A DNA stretch of 64,000 nucleotides from Callorhinus ursinus (Eukaryota; Chordata; Mammalia; Carnivora; Otariidae), in NCBI RefSeq assembly GCF_003265705.1, contig NW_020312785.1:21216169-21280168 (forward strand). Direction: 5' to 3'. The notes under the pieces were generated by a model, which made no database searches, had not been told where the DNA came from, and saw only the letters and a program-made list of their open reading frames with translations. Position numbers and translations under genes: made by a program. Positions 10,590-22,200 of the stretch are shown here, in pieces (positions within the stretch are counted from its first letter, which is position 1; the number at the start of each line of letters is the position of its first letter).

Positions 10590-11780
10590 TGTCAAACCTT
10601 CTTTCTTTCTTTCTTTTCCAGTGAACTTAATGAAAATCCCACTCTTTTCCCACTCTTTTCAGATCTCCTTTCCTAGCACCACTCTCTTTGCTACCAGTGA
10701 ATGAACTTAGTTTCCACATCACAGAGAAAAAAAATCCTCAGGAAGTCTCTGAACCTCATGCCCATTCCCCACCTCTAACCCCACACCTAAAAGCTTCCTC
10801 CCCCCACCTTTCTGTTTAATAGAAGTTATTCTTCCTTTCTAAGGCTAATTTCGCCACATCTGGATGTCAATCCTTCCCACAAGACAGACGATATCTGAAT
10901 TGTTTGTAATTTCAATCTCTGTTGGTGCCATTCTGTCACAATTTAATCAAGCAATACACACAAATAATAAAAACTTTCAACTCAACTCTCTCCAGCTCTG
11001 CCTCCTTTTCTTTCCTCCACTTGATAGCTAAGTATGTCTAAGAGCTGCTTATACTTGGCATTATTGCTCATCTTTCATTCATAGGGCAACTTGTGCTATC
11101 TACTTTCATCTCTTACTGAACAACTGAACTGCTTTCTCAAATGTAACATAATTTGCTTGTTCAGAAATACAATGAATAGTTTATTTCCTGTCTTATTTCC
11201 TTCCCCAGTAGCATTTCATACTGTGTACAATTCTCTCATCAAAACACACTCATTCACTGGACTCTATAGTACCATCTACTCCAAATTTTTGACCATTGTG
11301 CTGAAACCTTTGGAAGGTTCTTCTTTCTTAACCCACCAGTTAAATGTTGGGGTCTATAAGAATTCTGTTCTACATATGCTTACATGGGATTGCTCTTCTC
11401 CCATGGCTTCAATTAATGTCTTTGTAGTTCATGATATCCACTTTTAGATACATTTCTGTTATTTCAGTGCTTATATCTAGTTTGCTACTGGATATTTTTG
11501 TTGATTATGCCTCAAAAGCTGAAATTTGGTGTGCAAAATTACTTGTAAGTACTTTTCTTCTCTTGTGCTCATTCTCTCAAAGAAAGGTGCCACTATCATC
11601 CATTCAGTTCTTCAAGTCAGGGATTTAGGCATGGCATAAATCTCTGTCACCAATCCTGTTTTTCTAATCTCCCCAGCTTTTACCCCATTGTAGGCCACAG
11701 TTATTATGTGATAACTGGACTCATTAATTCTTCCAATTGATTCTCTGTGTTATGAGTAATTTTTTTCTGATCTGATCATT
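10590..11780 (+). repeat. L2 LINE fragment, coding to 3' part
   Basis: In order: 'cttcctttctaaggctaatt', 'tcttctttcttaacccacc', 'gttcatgatatccactttta', 'cactatcatccattcagttc', 'caagtcagggatttaggc' and 'tttctaatctccccagc'. This is the succession found in the L2 reverse-transcriptase C-terminal part and 3' region. The 118-codon open frame 11091-11447 and the 65-codon frame 11431-11628 lie inside it and do not follow a continuous L2 frame. An 11-bp tandem duplication (CCCACTCTTTT at 10638-10648 and 10649-10659) sits near the left end. Confidence 0.6.
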
Positions 11781-12157
11781 TATTTTCCATTTTTTAAATC
11801 CATTAGTTGATGAAACTGCACTGAGTTGGTGGTATAATCCCACAGAGAAAATTATCCATAAATTATTATTAATGAATATAAAGATCAGCAATTTGTCAGT
11901 GTGACCTATTTTAAACTTTCAAGTAACATCTGAAGTGACTTCCTAGAAAATATTGTGTGAGTCCAGGGCTAGCCTGGTCTACCACTGATCTTTATTCAGA
12001 TTGTTAGTTGATTGTGTGATCTTTATTTTGCCTTTCTGGTATTATGGCCAGATCCTATACTTTTACTGAAGAACTTTGTGTTCTAATTGTAGAATGAAGA
12101 TTGCGTATGTATCATCGCTAATTTTTATCACAACCCTATAACTTTTATATACTTTTT

Positions 12158-12345
12158 TTTAAAGATTTTATTTATTTATTTGACAGAGACACAGCGAGAG
12201 AGGGAACACAAGCAGGGGTAGTGGGAGAGGGAGAAGCAGATTTCCCGCTGAGCAGGGAACCTGACATGGGGCTCGATCCCAGGACCCTGGGATCATGACC
12301 TGAGCCGAAGGCAGATGCTAAATGACTGGGCCACCCAGGCGCCCC
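12158..12345 (-). repeat. SINEC-type SINE, young arctoid form, antisense
   Basis: T-run plus 'aaagattttatttatttatt' tail, 'gacacagcgagagagggaac', 'gagcagggaacctgac', 'gctcgatcccaggaccctgg' and head 'ccacccaggcgcccc'. A perfect 16-bp duplication, CTTTTATATACTTTTT, flanks it (12142-12157 and 12346-12361). Confidence 0.95.
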
Positions 12346-12361
12346 CTTTTATATACTTTTT

Positions 12362-12894
12362 AAAGTTATTGTTATTATTCCTGTTTTTTGCTTTAAGCAA
12401 AATTTTTTAGGCTTTAAGCCTAATTTTATTGCTGGTTGTATATTTAAGCTTTTGAGATGGTTTTTCTGAATCTCTGTGTGTGTGTCTGTGTATGTGAGTG
12501 TATTCTTATATATTACATCTTACTGCATTCTCAATGAGCACATATCTTTTTAAGTTTCCCATAGGAAATTTTATGAATCAAAACAAAATGATAAGTTAAT
12601 ACCTTAAGGACTATGGATCCAATACTTGACCTTGCTGTGATTTTTCAAAGTCTAATGTTTAGTTATCAGGCTGGCTGAAATACACAGGACCAATATATTC
12701 ATATTATGTTCAATCTATTATTAGTGTGTTTGTTTTTCTTCCTTAAGAAGGACCCATGTTTACAATTGCAAATATTATTCAAGTAACTTTTCTTAATCTC
12801 ACTTAAAGGCAATTTAGGATTAGTTGAAAACAGTGAAATCTATAATGAGTAAAGTTTGAAAACAAAATTTAACTTTAGTACATGTTATATCATT
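12362..12894. other. Unassigned sequence
   Basis: AT-rich, with a short (TG)n patch near 12477-12500. No gene or recognised repeat. Confidence 0.5.
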
Positions 12895-13015
12895 TAATGC
12901 TTGTAAAAATCTTTTAAGTATTGTGTTATTTGTTTCATTTATCAGATAAAGAAATTGAGACATAGAAAGGTTAGGTTACAGCTAAAAATTATTAGAGCAG
13001 ATTACAAACGTGTAT
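12895..13015 (-). repeat. MIR fragment, antisense
   Basis: 'gataaagaaattgagacata' and 'aaaggttaggttacagct' match the reverse of the MIR core (consensus-like 'gaaactgaggc ... gaggttaagtaactt'). Confidence 0.65.
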
Positions 13016-13759
13016 CTTAAATACTACAAAATATAGCTACATGTTTTGAATAAGACATGGTTACTGCCCATGATAAACTTGGAGATTACCTGATATTTAA
13101 CAAATGTTTACAAAACAGTTAATTAGTGCAATTATATTAGGACCAAACATGTAAGATAGCCAATTCTTTAGGTAAAAAGGGGTGGGATATTGGCAATTTT
13201 ATAGAAATAAACTGTTAAAAAGTGCTCAGTATACATAGTGGTGATTAGAGAAAAACATGATTAGTTGTGCCCTGTTAGACCAGTGAATTCTTCAGAGAGA
13301 TGTTGAGAGGTAGTCTGAAGAGTTCAGTAGACAAATGATGAAGGACATGCTTAGTAGATACACACATGAAACAGAGACATAAAAGAGTACTGTGTACCCA
13401 AAGAAATCCAACAGGTTTGTGATGCTTGAGACATAGGGTAAGAGTGCAAAGGGCTAATGCATATGGATTCAGGTGTCCAACTTGTGCCTGGCGCAAGGGT
13501 GTGAGCTTTAATTAGGCACCACTCATATAATAGGCATATATTGACTTTTATGATATTACCAAGGCAGGCTTAGAAACTCCAGACTTTGTGGCTGGGACCT
13601 GGAGCAGCCAAAAGTCCCCTAAGGATTCTTGTCTTTCTTGCTGCTACTCTGGATGACCTGATTCTTATTTCCCACTGATGTCTACAAATAGCTAAAAAAT
13701 TTCAAACAGAAGAAATGGTTAACGATGATGAAAGCTACAGTAAGAATGATGATGTTGAC
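13016..13759. other. Unassigned sequence
   Basis: No confident feature. The 73-codon minus-strand frame 13275-13496 has no recognisable domain and is treated as chance. Confidence 0.45.
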
Positions 13760-13880
13760 TCATGATGATGATAAGATTGTCTAGCTGCAATTGAATGTTT
13801 TGTATTTACCAGGCTCTATGCTAAGAATTTTATTGTCATTCTGACAATATGAGGATAGGTATTTTATTATTTCTAACATA
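13760..13880 (-). repeat. Possible MIR fragment, antisense
   Basis: 'taccaggctctatgctaaga' followed by 'ttattgtcattctgacaata' resembles the reversed end of MIR. It is short and diverged. A (TG)n patch with interruptions follows at about 13907-13936. Confidence 0.4.
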
Positions 13881-14704
13881 TAGTAAGCTATACCTTGGGT
13901 GAATCTTGTGTGTGTCTGTGTGTGTATGTGTGTGTACACATAATCTCAAGAATTGCCACAGACAATTTTCATTTGGGTTGCTTTTAGTTACTATTTTTTC
14001 CAAGTGAACTGGGCATCCAAATTTCAAAAGGCTAATCTAAGAAATGAAAAATGAAGTGGCATAATCCAAATAATATTTTTCTTCTAAAATTCATGTTTCC
14101 ACCATGAGATTTCTCAAAGATAACTATAATTCATTTGTTATCTTGTTCTTGTTTATTTTGCATGAAAAACTAGTAAATGCTGTAAGGAAAAACTGGCAAA
14201 GTACGAGCAAGGTTTGGAAAATTCAAGATCATCTAATTATATACAAGACATGGAAGCTGTTGCTATTTGTCTTTATCCTGCTTACTTTCTGAGGGTCATT
14301 CCACCAGAAACTACCATTCTGAATAAATTGATATGTAATATTAATAGCCAATTGGAGGAAACAATTTACATCACCACATATACTAACTAGATATTAAGTA
14401 AACAAATAATCTATTGTGACTTAAAATGGTCTCCATGGTATGCATCTAATTTAGTATGGATAAATGATGGCTTGAAGCTGAATGATACCAGTACTTTAAA
14501 CATGTTTTTGATGCCTCTGGTGTAAATTCAAATGTGACCTCAGCCAGTTGCTAAATCGATAGTTACACTGACATGCCCAGCTGAGTGACAACATGGCCTT
14601 CATTGTTTCCGGGAGTGAGGATTTACTGACTTCATCAATCTCTCTGTAGATTTGGATCTAGAATTAGATATAATATATTTTAGGTATAAAATAACATTAT
14701 TATT

Positions 14705-14912
14705 GCTAGTATTCTGAGCTTTTTTTATGCAGCAAAGATACATTTTCCCATTTAGTGCTCACAACATATGTGCAGATTTTGGTTATCTCTATCTCACAGA
14801 TGGGGAAATAGAGAACCCATGCAGTTAAGTAGATTGACCAAGGTCATGCAGTTGATGAATGGCAGAAACAATCTGAATTCACCTCTAAGTAATTCTAAAG
14901 CTAGGGTAGTTT
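14705..14912 (-). repeat. MIR SINE, antisense
   Basis: 'tttcccatttagtgctcaca', 'ctcacagatggggaaataga', 'taagtagattgaccaaggtc' and 'atgcagttgatgaatggcag' follow the reversed MIR layout over about 200 bp. Confidence 0.75.
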
Positions 14913-15029
14913 GAAATCTGCTTGTTGCTCATGTATGAATAATTGGTATGCCAGTCACTTTTGCATGCAGTGAAAAAAAAGTCTTACACCCTAAGTAGGA
15001 CAATACAAGTATCTGTGTTTTATCTGTGA

Positions 15030-15232
15030 TGACCATGGCAGTTTTGCTCCTTGCCACCCCTTATACTTTAGATTCCAGCAATCTCCACCAATTCTTAACT
15101 CCTGAATTCTGTTCTTTCAGGTTCCAGTGCCTTTGCACATGCTGTTTCCTCTGCTTTGAATGCCTTCACACCCTGCGACCTGAGCATTCACATTCACAAT
15201 CATCTAATACATCCCTACTCATCCTTCACATC
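15030..15232 (+). repeat. L2 fragment
   Basis: 'ggttccagtgcctttgcaca' followed by 'tgctgtttcctctgctttga' and 'atgccttcacaccctg' is a highly recognisable L2 segment. The 77-codon open frame 15026-15259 falls inside it. Confidence 0.75.
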
Positions 15233-15281
15233 TGTATTAGTTTTCTGTTGGTACCATAACAGTTTAAACAACACAGAGCCA
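15231..15281 (-). repeat. Short MLT1-like LTR end, antisense
   Basis: 'tgtattagttttctgttggt' then 'accataacagtttaaacaac' is the reversed terminus of a MaLR-type LTR. It abuts an LTR in the opposite orientation, which may reflect two separate insertions or a rearrangement. Confidence 0.5.
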
Positions 15282-15803
15282 CCATTTCTTGGCTTTGAAG
15301 TTAAGAGATCCTAGAGCCAAGAAATGCAGTGGCGTCTACGAGCTGGGAACTACCCTTACTTTATTTATAGCCAGAAAGAAAACTGGATCCTCAGACCTAT
15401 AACCACAAGAACCTGACGTCAGCCAACAATCTGAGTAAGCCGGAAAGGGATTCTTTGCTAAAGCATTCAGAATGTAACACCCTTGCTGACTGCTAGCTCT
15501 GAGACCCTTACACACTTCTGACCTGTAGAGCTGTGACACAATAACCTTGTATCATTGATGCCCTTAAGTTTAAGCTAATTTTGTGAGAGACCGAATATAC
15601 AAATGGGCAATAGCCAGATCATATTAAAAAAAAATAGAAATCTGACCCATAGCCTCTGTGGCAGCTAGTCCAGGAAGACAAATCACAGGTGATGGTGGCT
15701 GACTCTCTTACTGTGACAGGCTCCCTTTGCTTCTTTTCATGTGGATGGTCTTCTTTTATTTCTATATTTGTCACGGCAGTAATAGAAGACTAATACATCC
15801 AGG
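15282..15803 (+). repeat. MLT1-type (MaLR) LTR, interrupted
   Basis: 'cctcagacctataaccacaa', 'gtcagccaacaatctgagta', 'cttctgacctgtagagctgt' and the terminus 'ggcagtaatagaagactaat' then 'acatcc' keep the sense order of an MLT1 LTR. The stretch 15590-15760, before the terminus, fits poorly and may be an insertion or a very diverged part. Confidence 0.6.
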
Positions 15804-16429
15804 ATGAGGGGCAACTTGTGCAAGCTCAGTGGTCAGGCAAGGATGGAGTCCACTAACAAAGGCTACAGTGGGCTTTACAGAAACATGCAGCACTGAGCAT
15901 CTTTACAGTGTAAATTGACCCCAATGATAGTGTAGAGAGGGCCAGACTTCAACAGTGCCAATGTGGAGTGGAAAAGTTTTCATAGCACCTAACTGGGTTC
16001 AGACTTGGGTATTCTCTTCACATTGTGGATTGGTCATGACTGAGGCTATTTAGCTCCTGTGAGTTATGGACAGTTTGGGACCAGCCCCACAACGTAGATA
16101 TTAGGCTCATTACAAAACTAGCATGTGGGTTCTCGAGTCATTAATTGGAAAAATAAAAAGAAATTTATTGATACTTGTTCCTCAGGTTTGTGGAGCATGA
16201 AATCATGGCTACCTTCCATTTCCACTTTATGCACTCTGTATTGTTTGAATTATTTATATTGAGCAGGCATTACTTTTATGATCAGAAATAGAAAACAACA
16301 CAAGTACATGCTAATTTTGCAAAGCAAAACAAAACCTTGAATAAGTCTTCATGAAACAAGAATCTTCTCAATTATTTATGACTATGAAGAGAACTAGTTC
16401 CTGAAAATCCACACAGTTTGCTCTGAATT
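15804..16429. other. Unassigned sequence
   Basis: Moderately complex, less AT-rich up to 16090. It could be an old LTR-like remnant, but I recognise no specific landmarks. Confidence 0.4.
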
Positions 16430-17060
16430 TCCTCTCAACATCCAAGTTTTAGACTTAATTTTATAAAAGTGCATTACAATCAACTTTAATTTCTTATTTA
16501 AAACATTGCCATTTCCAGTCTCAAAGGTATCCATTCATTACCCTCAGGATTGTCATCTGTTGAACCACATTTCATTATACCTTAATTATTTTGCTCTTTC
16601 ATTGGGCGGAGGAAGATCTGCCTTAATGTGGAGTTTTAGAAATCATTAAGAAATACTCTCTCCAAACTATCCCTGAACAATAACAAAGCATGTCATTAAT
16701 GGAACATCGTTGTTGAACTGGGTCCCTGTGGTCACTGCAAACAATTACCAGCAAAATGGCAGTATGTTAATTCAAAGGTTGCAGTTACCCTCTTCAGAGC
16801 TGAGGTTACAGCTCTTTCCCATCTGTTAATTTCATATTATTAGAATTTAGATTTCTTGAGGAAGCAGATGGCTATAAACTTTAACAGGTGTTTTTGGTGC
16901 ACTGCCTTAACTTTAAATGCTGAACAGGTACAGCTTGAAGTTTGCTGGGCTGCACGGGGAGTTAGTACTTTAAATGATGTGTGGGTAGAGAATTAATTTG
17001 TTTTGAACTACCTGAAGAAAATTCAATATATTGTACACAGAGGTTCATGCTTACTTGACA
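16430..17060. other. Candidate conserved non-coding element
   Basis: About 630 bp of repeat-free, high-complexity sequence with many short homeodomain-like cores (TTAAT/ATTA) and an 'aacaataacaaagcatgtca' segment containing SOX-like AACAAT and AACAAAG words next to 'ttaatgg'. This composition is typical of developmental enhancers in gene deserts, but motif density alone is weak evidence in AT-rich DNA. No coding frame runs through it. Confidence 0.25.
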
Positions 17061-17083
17061 TGGTGCAATACAATGAAAAATGT

Positions 17084-17100
17084 AAAAAAAAAAAAAAAAA
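17084..17100 (+). repeat. Poly(A) run
   Basis: Seventeen A residues follow 'gaaaaatgt'. No recognisable retroelement body precedes it, so its origin is unclear. Confidence 0.7.
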
Positions 17101-17699
17101 GATTTAAAGAAATCCTGAACCGTATTCTTCAGACCAGCCTACCCCTTTTCCTGCTGATAAAGTACTGAACAAGAACATGCTCCAAGTTATGGCAGTGGCT
17201 GAAAGGGAACGAATAGGGAAACATTCATGCATCAATGATGGCTTCACCAATTGTGTGTGGAGCCCAGGTCATCTCTGCTCTCCTGAAATAAAAATAAAAT
17301 ACAAATCTGCATTCCTATTCTGTACCTCTTCACAAATATTTTAACATCACATCATGTTGTGCTTCACTTGGCAATGTTCTATCTCACTCGAATGGAACAC
17401 TGTCTACTGTCTTATAAATTCACACAATGACCAAAAAAAAAAAAACAACACAACCTAGTAGAGCACAATATAATGCCTAGACTTGTATGTATTTTCTGGG
17501 AAATTGTAAATTCCTTAAAACCAAGGATATAACTTTCCACATATATGAGATGAATATAAAACTCTGAACAATGACTATGATATAGATTTATTCAATCAAT
17601 TATTTAATGATACTTTTTACCTAAATAATACATTTTTTCTAAATTGCCTGGTGGTCTTATGACTGCAAAAGTGCTTTAGGCTTTGGTAAGCCCTGTGTG
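17101..17699. other. Unassigned sequence
   Basis: AT-rich, no recognised element; a short A/AC-rich patch lies at about 17432-17452. Confidence 0.45.
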
Positions 17700-17795
17700 G
17701 ATAGGACTTTACTTCAGTGATTTATCCCCAGCACATAGACTATTGCCCTGCACATGTAATTACTCAATATGTATTTGTTAAATTTTTTTAAATGT
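17700..17795 (+). repeat. L2 3' terminus
   Basis: 'tatccccagcacatagacta' then 'ttgccctgcacatgtaatta' and 'ctcaatatgtatttgttaaa' is the L2 3' end in sense. Confidence 0.65.
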
Positions 17796-19794
17796 GTCAT
17801 AGATGCAAAGAAACTAGAGAAGCCCAAATGTTTGTACTTTATAACTAGCAGTGAAGCTGCAGAAAAATTATTGAGACAAGTATGCAGCTGTCTCAGGTAT
17901 GGATGGGTGCTGCTGATTTCTGCAGAATTAATGCCGTATATGTATGCTCAAGAAAAGAAGTAATGTATAAATAATGATGATATTACCAGTGCTGAAGCTT
18001 ATGAAAAACACAGTACATTTCCCTTGTGCTTCTAGTTGTTCTGGAATTGGTTGATGTTCTGGGTTAGTTTTTCTGCCTGAAGTCTACCAGATGATGTGTT
18101 GGTCTATCTTCTCTGAGCTCTCTTGGATTCTTTAGACAGTCAAATTGACACTGCTTTCAGTTCTCTTATGTAGTTGAAAAACTTTGGTAGCCATGCATGG
18201 TTCATGAGTACGGACTGGATCATGCCATTCCTTCCTGAAATATAACTTGATTATAGAATGGCCCTTAGTCCTAACTCAAATGTATGTCCTTTAAGAGCAA
18301 AGGTCAGCAAATAGAAATCATTGAAAAGATTGCCTGAAAGAGTGTTCCCTTGGATATTTTCCATTGATCCCTCCAGATCCACTGTATCCTTTTCCAAGTG
18401 ACTTTGTACTCATGGAGGATGACTGATAATGGACAGCATCAATAGATATCCAGTTGGTTTGGTCAACAGGGAACACCACCAAAAACTCAGAAAGAGGAAT
18501 AAAAGAGAAGACAGAGTAGTAATTTTCCTTACTCCCTTGCTCTGAGGTTATCTCAGGCTGATTGCTTCCCTCAACTAAAGATCACTGATCCCTCTCTTTG
18601 CCTCTTTAGTCTTTGAATATACTAAGATGCCCTGCTGTTACAATCCCCAGAGAATTAAACTATTCATTGTAGTTTTCCGAAACAACAGCCTGCACTTTTA
18701 TAAATAGTGCCTTTATTAAATCCTCCTCAATTTACCCAATTTGAATGTATGTCATTTTTTTTTTTTTTTTTTGCCTGGACCCTGACTGATACAGTCTCTA
18801 AGTGATAACTAAAACATTTTAAAGGACTCAAAGTTTTAAAGTGCATTCGTTTGTTACTTTAAGTTTCTTAAGTGATAGAAGATTGGAAGAAAGTGTGTAA
18901 GAAATTCCTCTTTACCTGCCTTTTTTTTTTCTTTTCAGTAGAGAAGCTCCCATTTACTTGCAACTATTTTAGAGTTAAGTAACTACTTAGAATTGAGGAG
19001 AAAATAATAAAGCTGTTCTTTTGAGAAATGGAAGCTGTCAAGGCTTTATTACCAAGAGGAAGCACCAGAAGTAATCAAGGCTCTTTTTGCAAAATATGAT
19101 GTGTACCTTCCTGTCAAACTCCATTAACTTGGAGGTTTGAATTATAGTTCTATTTCACAAAATAGTATGATTGAATCAGACATAATATTAGAAGCTGAGA
19201 GTTCTGTTTAAAATTGCCTTTTCTTTGTTCTAAAGAGAAATAGAACATTCTGAAATGTATCCTAATCAACTGTTAATAGCTAATTCAATAGCCACCTGCA
19301 TCAAATTCTGCTGTTCTCAGACTAGAACACCTTGATACTCCAGAGGGAAAGTGTTTACTCTCCTATTTGTGTGTAACTAAGCTACAAGGTGAATTCCAAA
19401 TGAACCAATGGGGAAAGTGATATCTTTATGTGTCCCATATATTGGGCATTTTGGGCCTCTATTGGCTACACATCAGAATCTGAGTTCATCCCACAGATAA
19501 CCAGTTGTGTGCCACAGAATCAGGAACATATAAAAAACGTTGAAAGATGTAATGTAAAAAGTATGTATTATTATGGACTTTTTTTCCTTAGGCCTTTTTT
19601 CAGAAGACAGAAAAATGACATTCAGATCAGTTTAGTTGGAAATTTATTGGGTCAGTTAGCTCATTTTTGCAAAATGTGAAAATAATTTTTAAAATCTTTA
19701 TTTGGAAATATTGCTTATAGAGTTACTCTTAGTTTTAAAAGCTTTGATAAAAGCCTGGACAACTAGTATAGTTAGGCTTTTTTTTTTTTTTTTA
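17796..19794. other. Unassigned sequence with a possible LTR-like piece
   Basis: No gene. A poly(T) tract of 18 lies at 18755-18772, followed by 'gcctggaccctgactgatac', which reads like the terminus of an old LTR or similar repeat covering perhaps 18530-18797. Family not assigned. The 83-codon frame 19428-19679 lacks any domain signal. Confidence 0.4.
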
Positions 19795-19888
19795 AGTCTT
19801 TTTGCCTTAGCCACTAGTAAAATGGAGATGAACCTAGTATTCTTTTCAGAAGGCACAGTGCCTGGCATAAAATATTTAGCTCTTGTTA
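19795..19888 (+). repeat. MIR fragment
   Basis: 'tagtaaaatggagatgaacc' followed by 'ggcacagtgcctggcataaa' matches the 3' half of MIR in sense. The plus-strand open frame 19702-19956 overlaps it and is not a gene. Confidence 0.6.
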
Positions 19889-21099
19889 TTTTGTGTTCAA
19901 CAAAAGTGATGCTTCTTTCTCTTCAAGTAGGAGTAGATGTTTGTAAGAAAGAATGAGGCTAAGATGGAGGTGGGGAAAGAATAATATGAGGACGTTGGAG
20001 GTGAGAAAGTTCAAGTGAGCAAGTAGAGTAGGCTAGAGGTACCTCTTAGATCAAGACACATTTGCACTCCTGTTCTTGAGAGGTGAGGAAGGAGACCTCT
20101 AGACCTGCGCTGCATGCCTATGTTGGTTATAACCCATCCATGAGGCAGCTGTTTAGCTCTACTCAGATTCCATGTTTTTACTATCTATCTTCTTCCCATA
20201 TAATAATTTTATTACTGAAAAGAGAAGTTGAACTTTCACAAGCTCTCCCTGGGCTCAGATATTCCCTCCCAACTCTTTGCCCCTTCATACTTGGAGTATT
20301 ATACCATCTCTGGGAGCTAGATAGTTCTCTGCCCAGAGTATCCCCTATATTAAATTCTAAATATCCCCATTTGAAGATGACATCTCTTTCCTGACTGCTC
20401 ACTGATATAGAGGAAGCATTACAGGAATGGGCACACCAGCATCTGGCCAAACCAGATCTGCAACTACCAACCTTCTAGCCATGCATGGGCTGGGAATCCA
20501 ATTTGTGCTATTCAACTCTTTACTGGTCCTCTCCCCCTGACTTCTAGGGTCAGATCTAGAAGCAGGGATGTGAAGACAGAGAGAGGGAGAGGAGTGGCTC
20601 AACCTTAAATCTTCCTGGAACCCAGTTCTGGTATTTTGCTGTCCTCCGTCTCCAGATAGAGGTATACAGTTTTCCACTCTTAGAGAGTTTACCATCACCT
20701 GCAACCTACTAAGGTGTGGAAGCTACCCCAAAGGCACACCAGGGACAGTTTTCACTAGTTAAATCATTGCTTTGCATTATTGTCTAATAGCTGTCCTCAC
20801 ATACTATTATCTGAATAATTTAAATGACATAATTTATCTATTTTTAATTTTAATTAATATCTATTTCTGCTTTTTTTGGTGTTTGCCATTTTATGTCACA
20901 TTATATTAGTCTGATTTGAAGATTTCCATCTTTAATTAATGTATGAGTTATCATTAGCTCTTCTCAAATTTGATTATGCAAAACTAAAAAGGCAGTAAAT
21001 TCCTTCATGATGTACTCTGGACTCCAAAATGCCTGTAGGCATTCTCTTGTGTCAAAGTTCTAAGCACCTTTACTTGCTACCTGAGTATTAAATCACCAC
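19889..21099. other. Unassigned sequence, two opposed open frames
   Basis: Contains open frames 20083-20394 (103 codons, plus), 20181-20450 and 20399-20704 (89 and 101 codons, minus). They overlap on opposite strands, show no recognised domain and have no clear splice or promoter context. The local base composition is less AT-rich (20050-20720), which by itself lengthens chance frames. It may be an old repeat that I cannot name. Confidence 0.4.
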
Positions 21100-21295
21100 T
21101 GGGCTTTGTTTTGACTGGGTATTCACTACCTGTTTTATCTTAGAAGATATACTTGATCTCTCTGGTCTTATTTTTCTCAGTTAGAAAAGGGGGCTCTATA
21201 CATCCCCATAGGATGTTGTGAGAATAGAATGTAATGATATGTAAAGCACTTCTATCCATGGCTGTACATGCTATGGATATCATTAATGTTAGTCA
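21100..21295 (+). repeat. MIR SINE
   Basis: 'ctctggtcttatttttctca', then 'ccccataggatgttgtgaga' and 'gtaatgatatgtaaagcact' keep the sense order of the MIR core and 3' part. Confidence 0.65.
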
Positions 21296-21979
21296 ACCTG
21301 TTAAACATCAATATTAATTTGTACAGATTCACATCCTCAGAGTAACATAATCCCAACGTCTATGAAAGAAAAGACTGTACATCATTTTATTTCCTGAGAG
21401 CTTAGTTTCATACAAATTCTGGATATAACAACTAAAGCCATTAATATGCAAGATAGCTTGTCCTAATAATTCCCTTAATAATTATCTTTAGCTCGCAAAC
21501 TCTATCAGATGCAGAGTTTGAGCAAAAAATAAACAGTAAGTTAAACAAGATTTTAAGCAGTTTTATTTTATGTAAAGAATCTTACAGCTATGATAAGAGG
21601 ACAGGTGACTAATATAAAGTCAATGTAGAAAATATTTCACCTTTTAGTAAGTACTATTATTATAATATATAATACAACTACATATAATGTGTTATGATTT
21701 TAAATACTGTTCTGCAAGTTTAGTTTTATTAAATACTATTTATTTACAAATTCTTAGCAGTTTAAACCTATCTTGAAAAAATACGTGTTCATGGCATGAC
21801 CTAGATGACCCTGGAAACACAAGTTGGTACATATAACTCATGAATTTATGGTAATTTTAGTACTTTTCTGGTGTTTATCATTGCTTAAGTTAATTTGATA
21901 TATTAAGCCCCTAATTCAAAAATAAGGAAGAAGGCTTCAATTAATTCATTTAAAAAAGAATTAGTCATTTTTTGAGTAT
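21296..21979. other. Unassigned AT-rich sequence
   Basis: No recognised feature. Confidence 0.45.
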
Positions 21980-22200
21980 TATCCCTTTTAATTCAAACAT
22001 TCACCAAACATTTTTGGAAATCATGTGTGTGACAAATGGGTACAACACCGGAAACACAAGGATGGATTAGATGCAGAGCCTGCCTTCAAGGAGCTTGTGT
22101 CTAATATGGTGAACTAGGCAACACACAGGGCATTTAGAATGGACTTATGCTATCACAGAAATGTCTGCAGAGACAGTGTGGATCACTCAGAAGGAAGGAA
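21980..22200 (-). repeat. L2 3' end, antisense
   Basis: 'caccaaacatttttggaaat', 'ggaaacacaaggatgga' and 'gcctgccttcaaggagcttg' match the reverse of the L2 3' terminus (size information, 'ccagcacctag', 'ccatgagggcagg'). Confidence 0.55.

Noticed and set aside
11091..11447. 118-codon open frame
   Set aside because: Inside an L2 fragment; no domain and no exon context.
20083..20704. Three overlapping frames of 89 to 103 codons on both strands
   Set aside because: They overlap on opposite strands in a less AT-rich patch, with no domain and no splice or promoter context.
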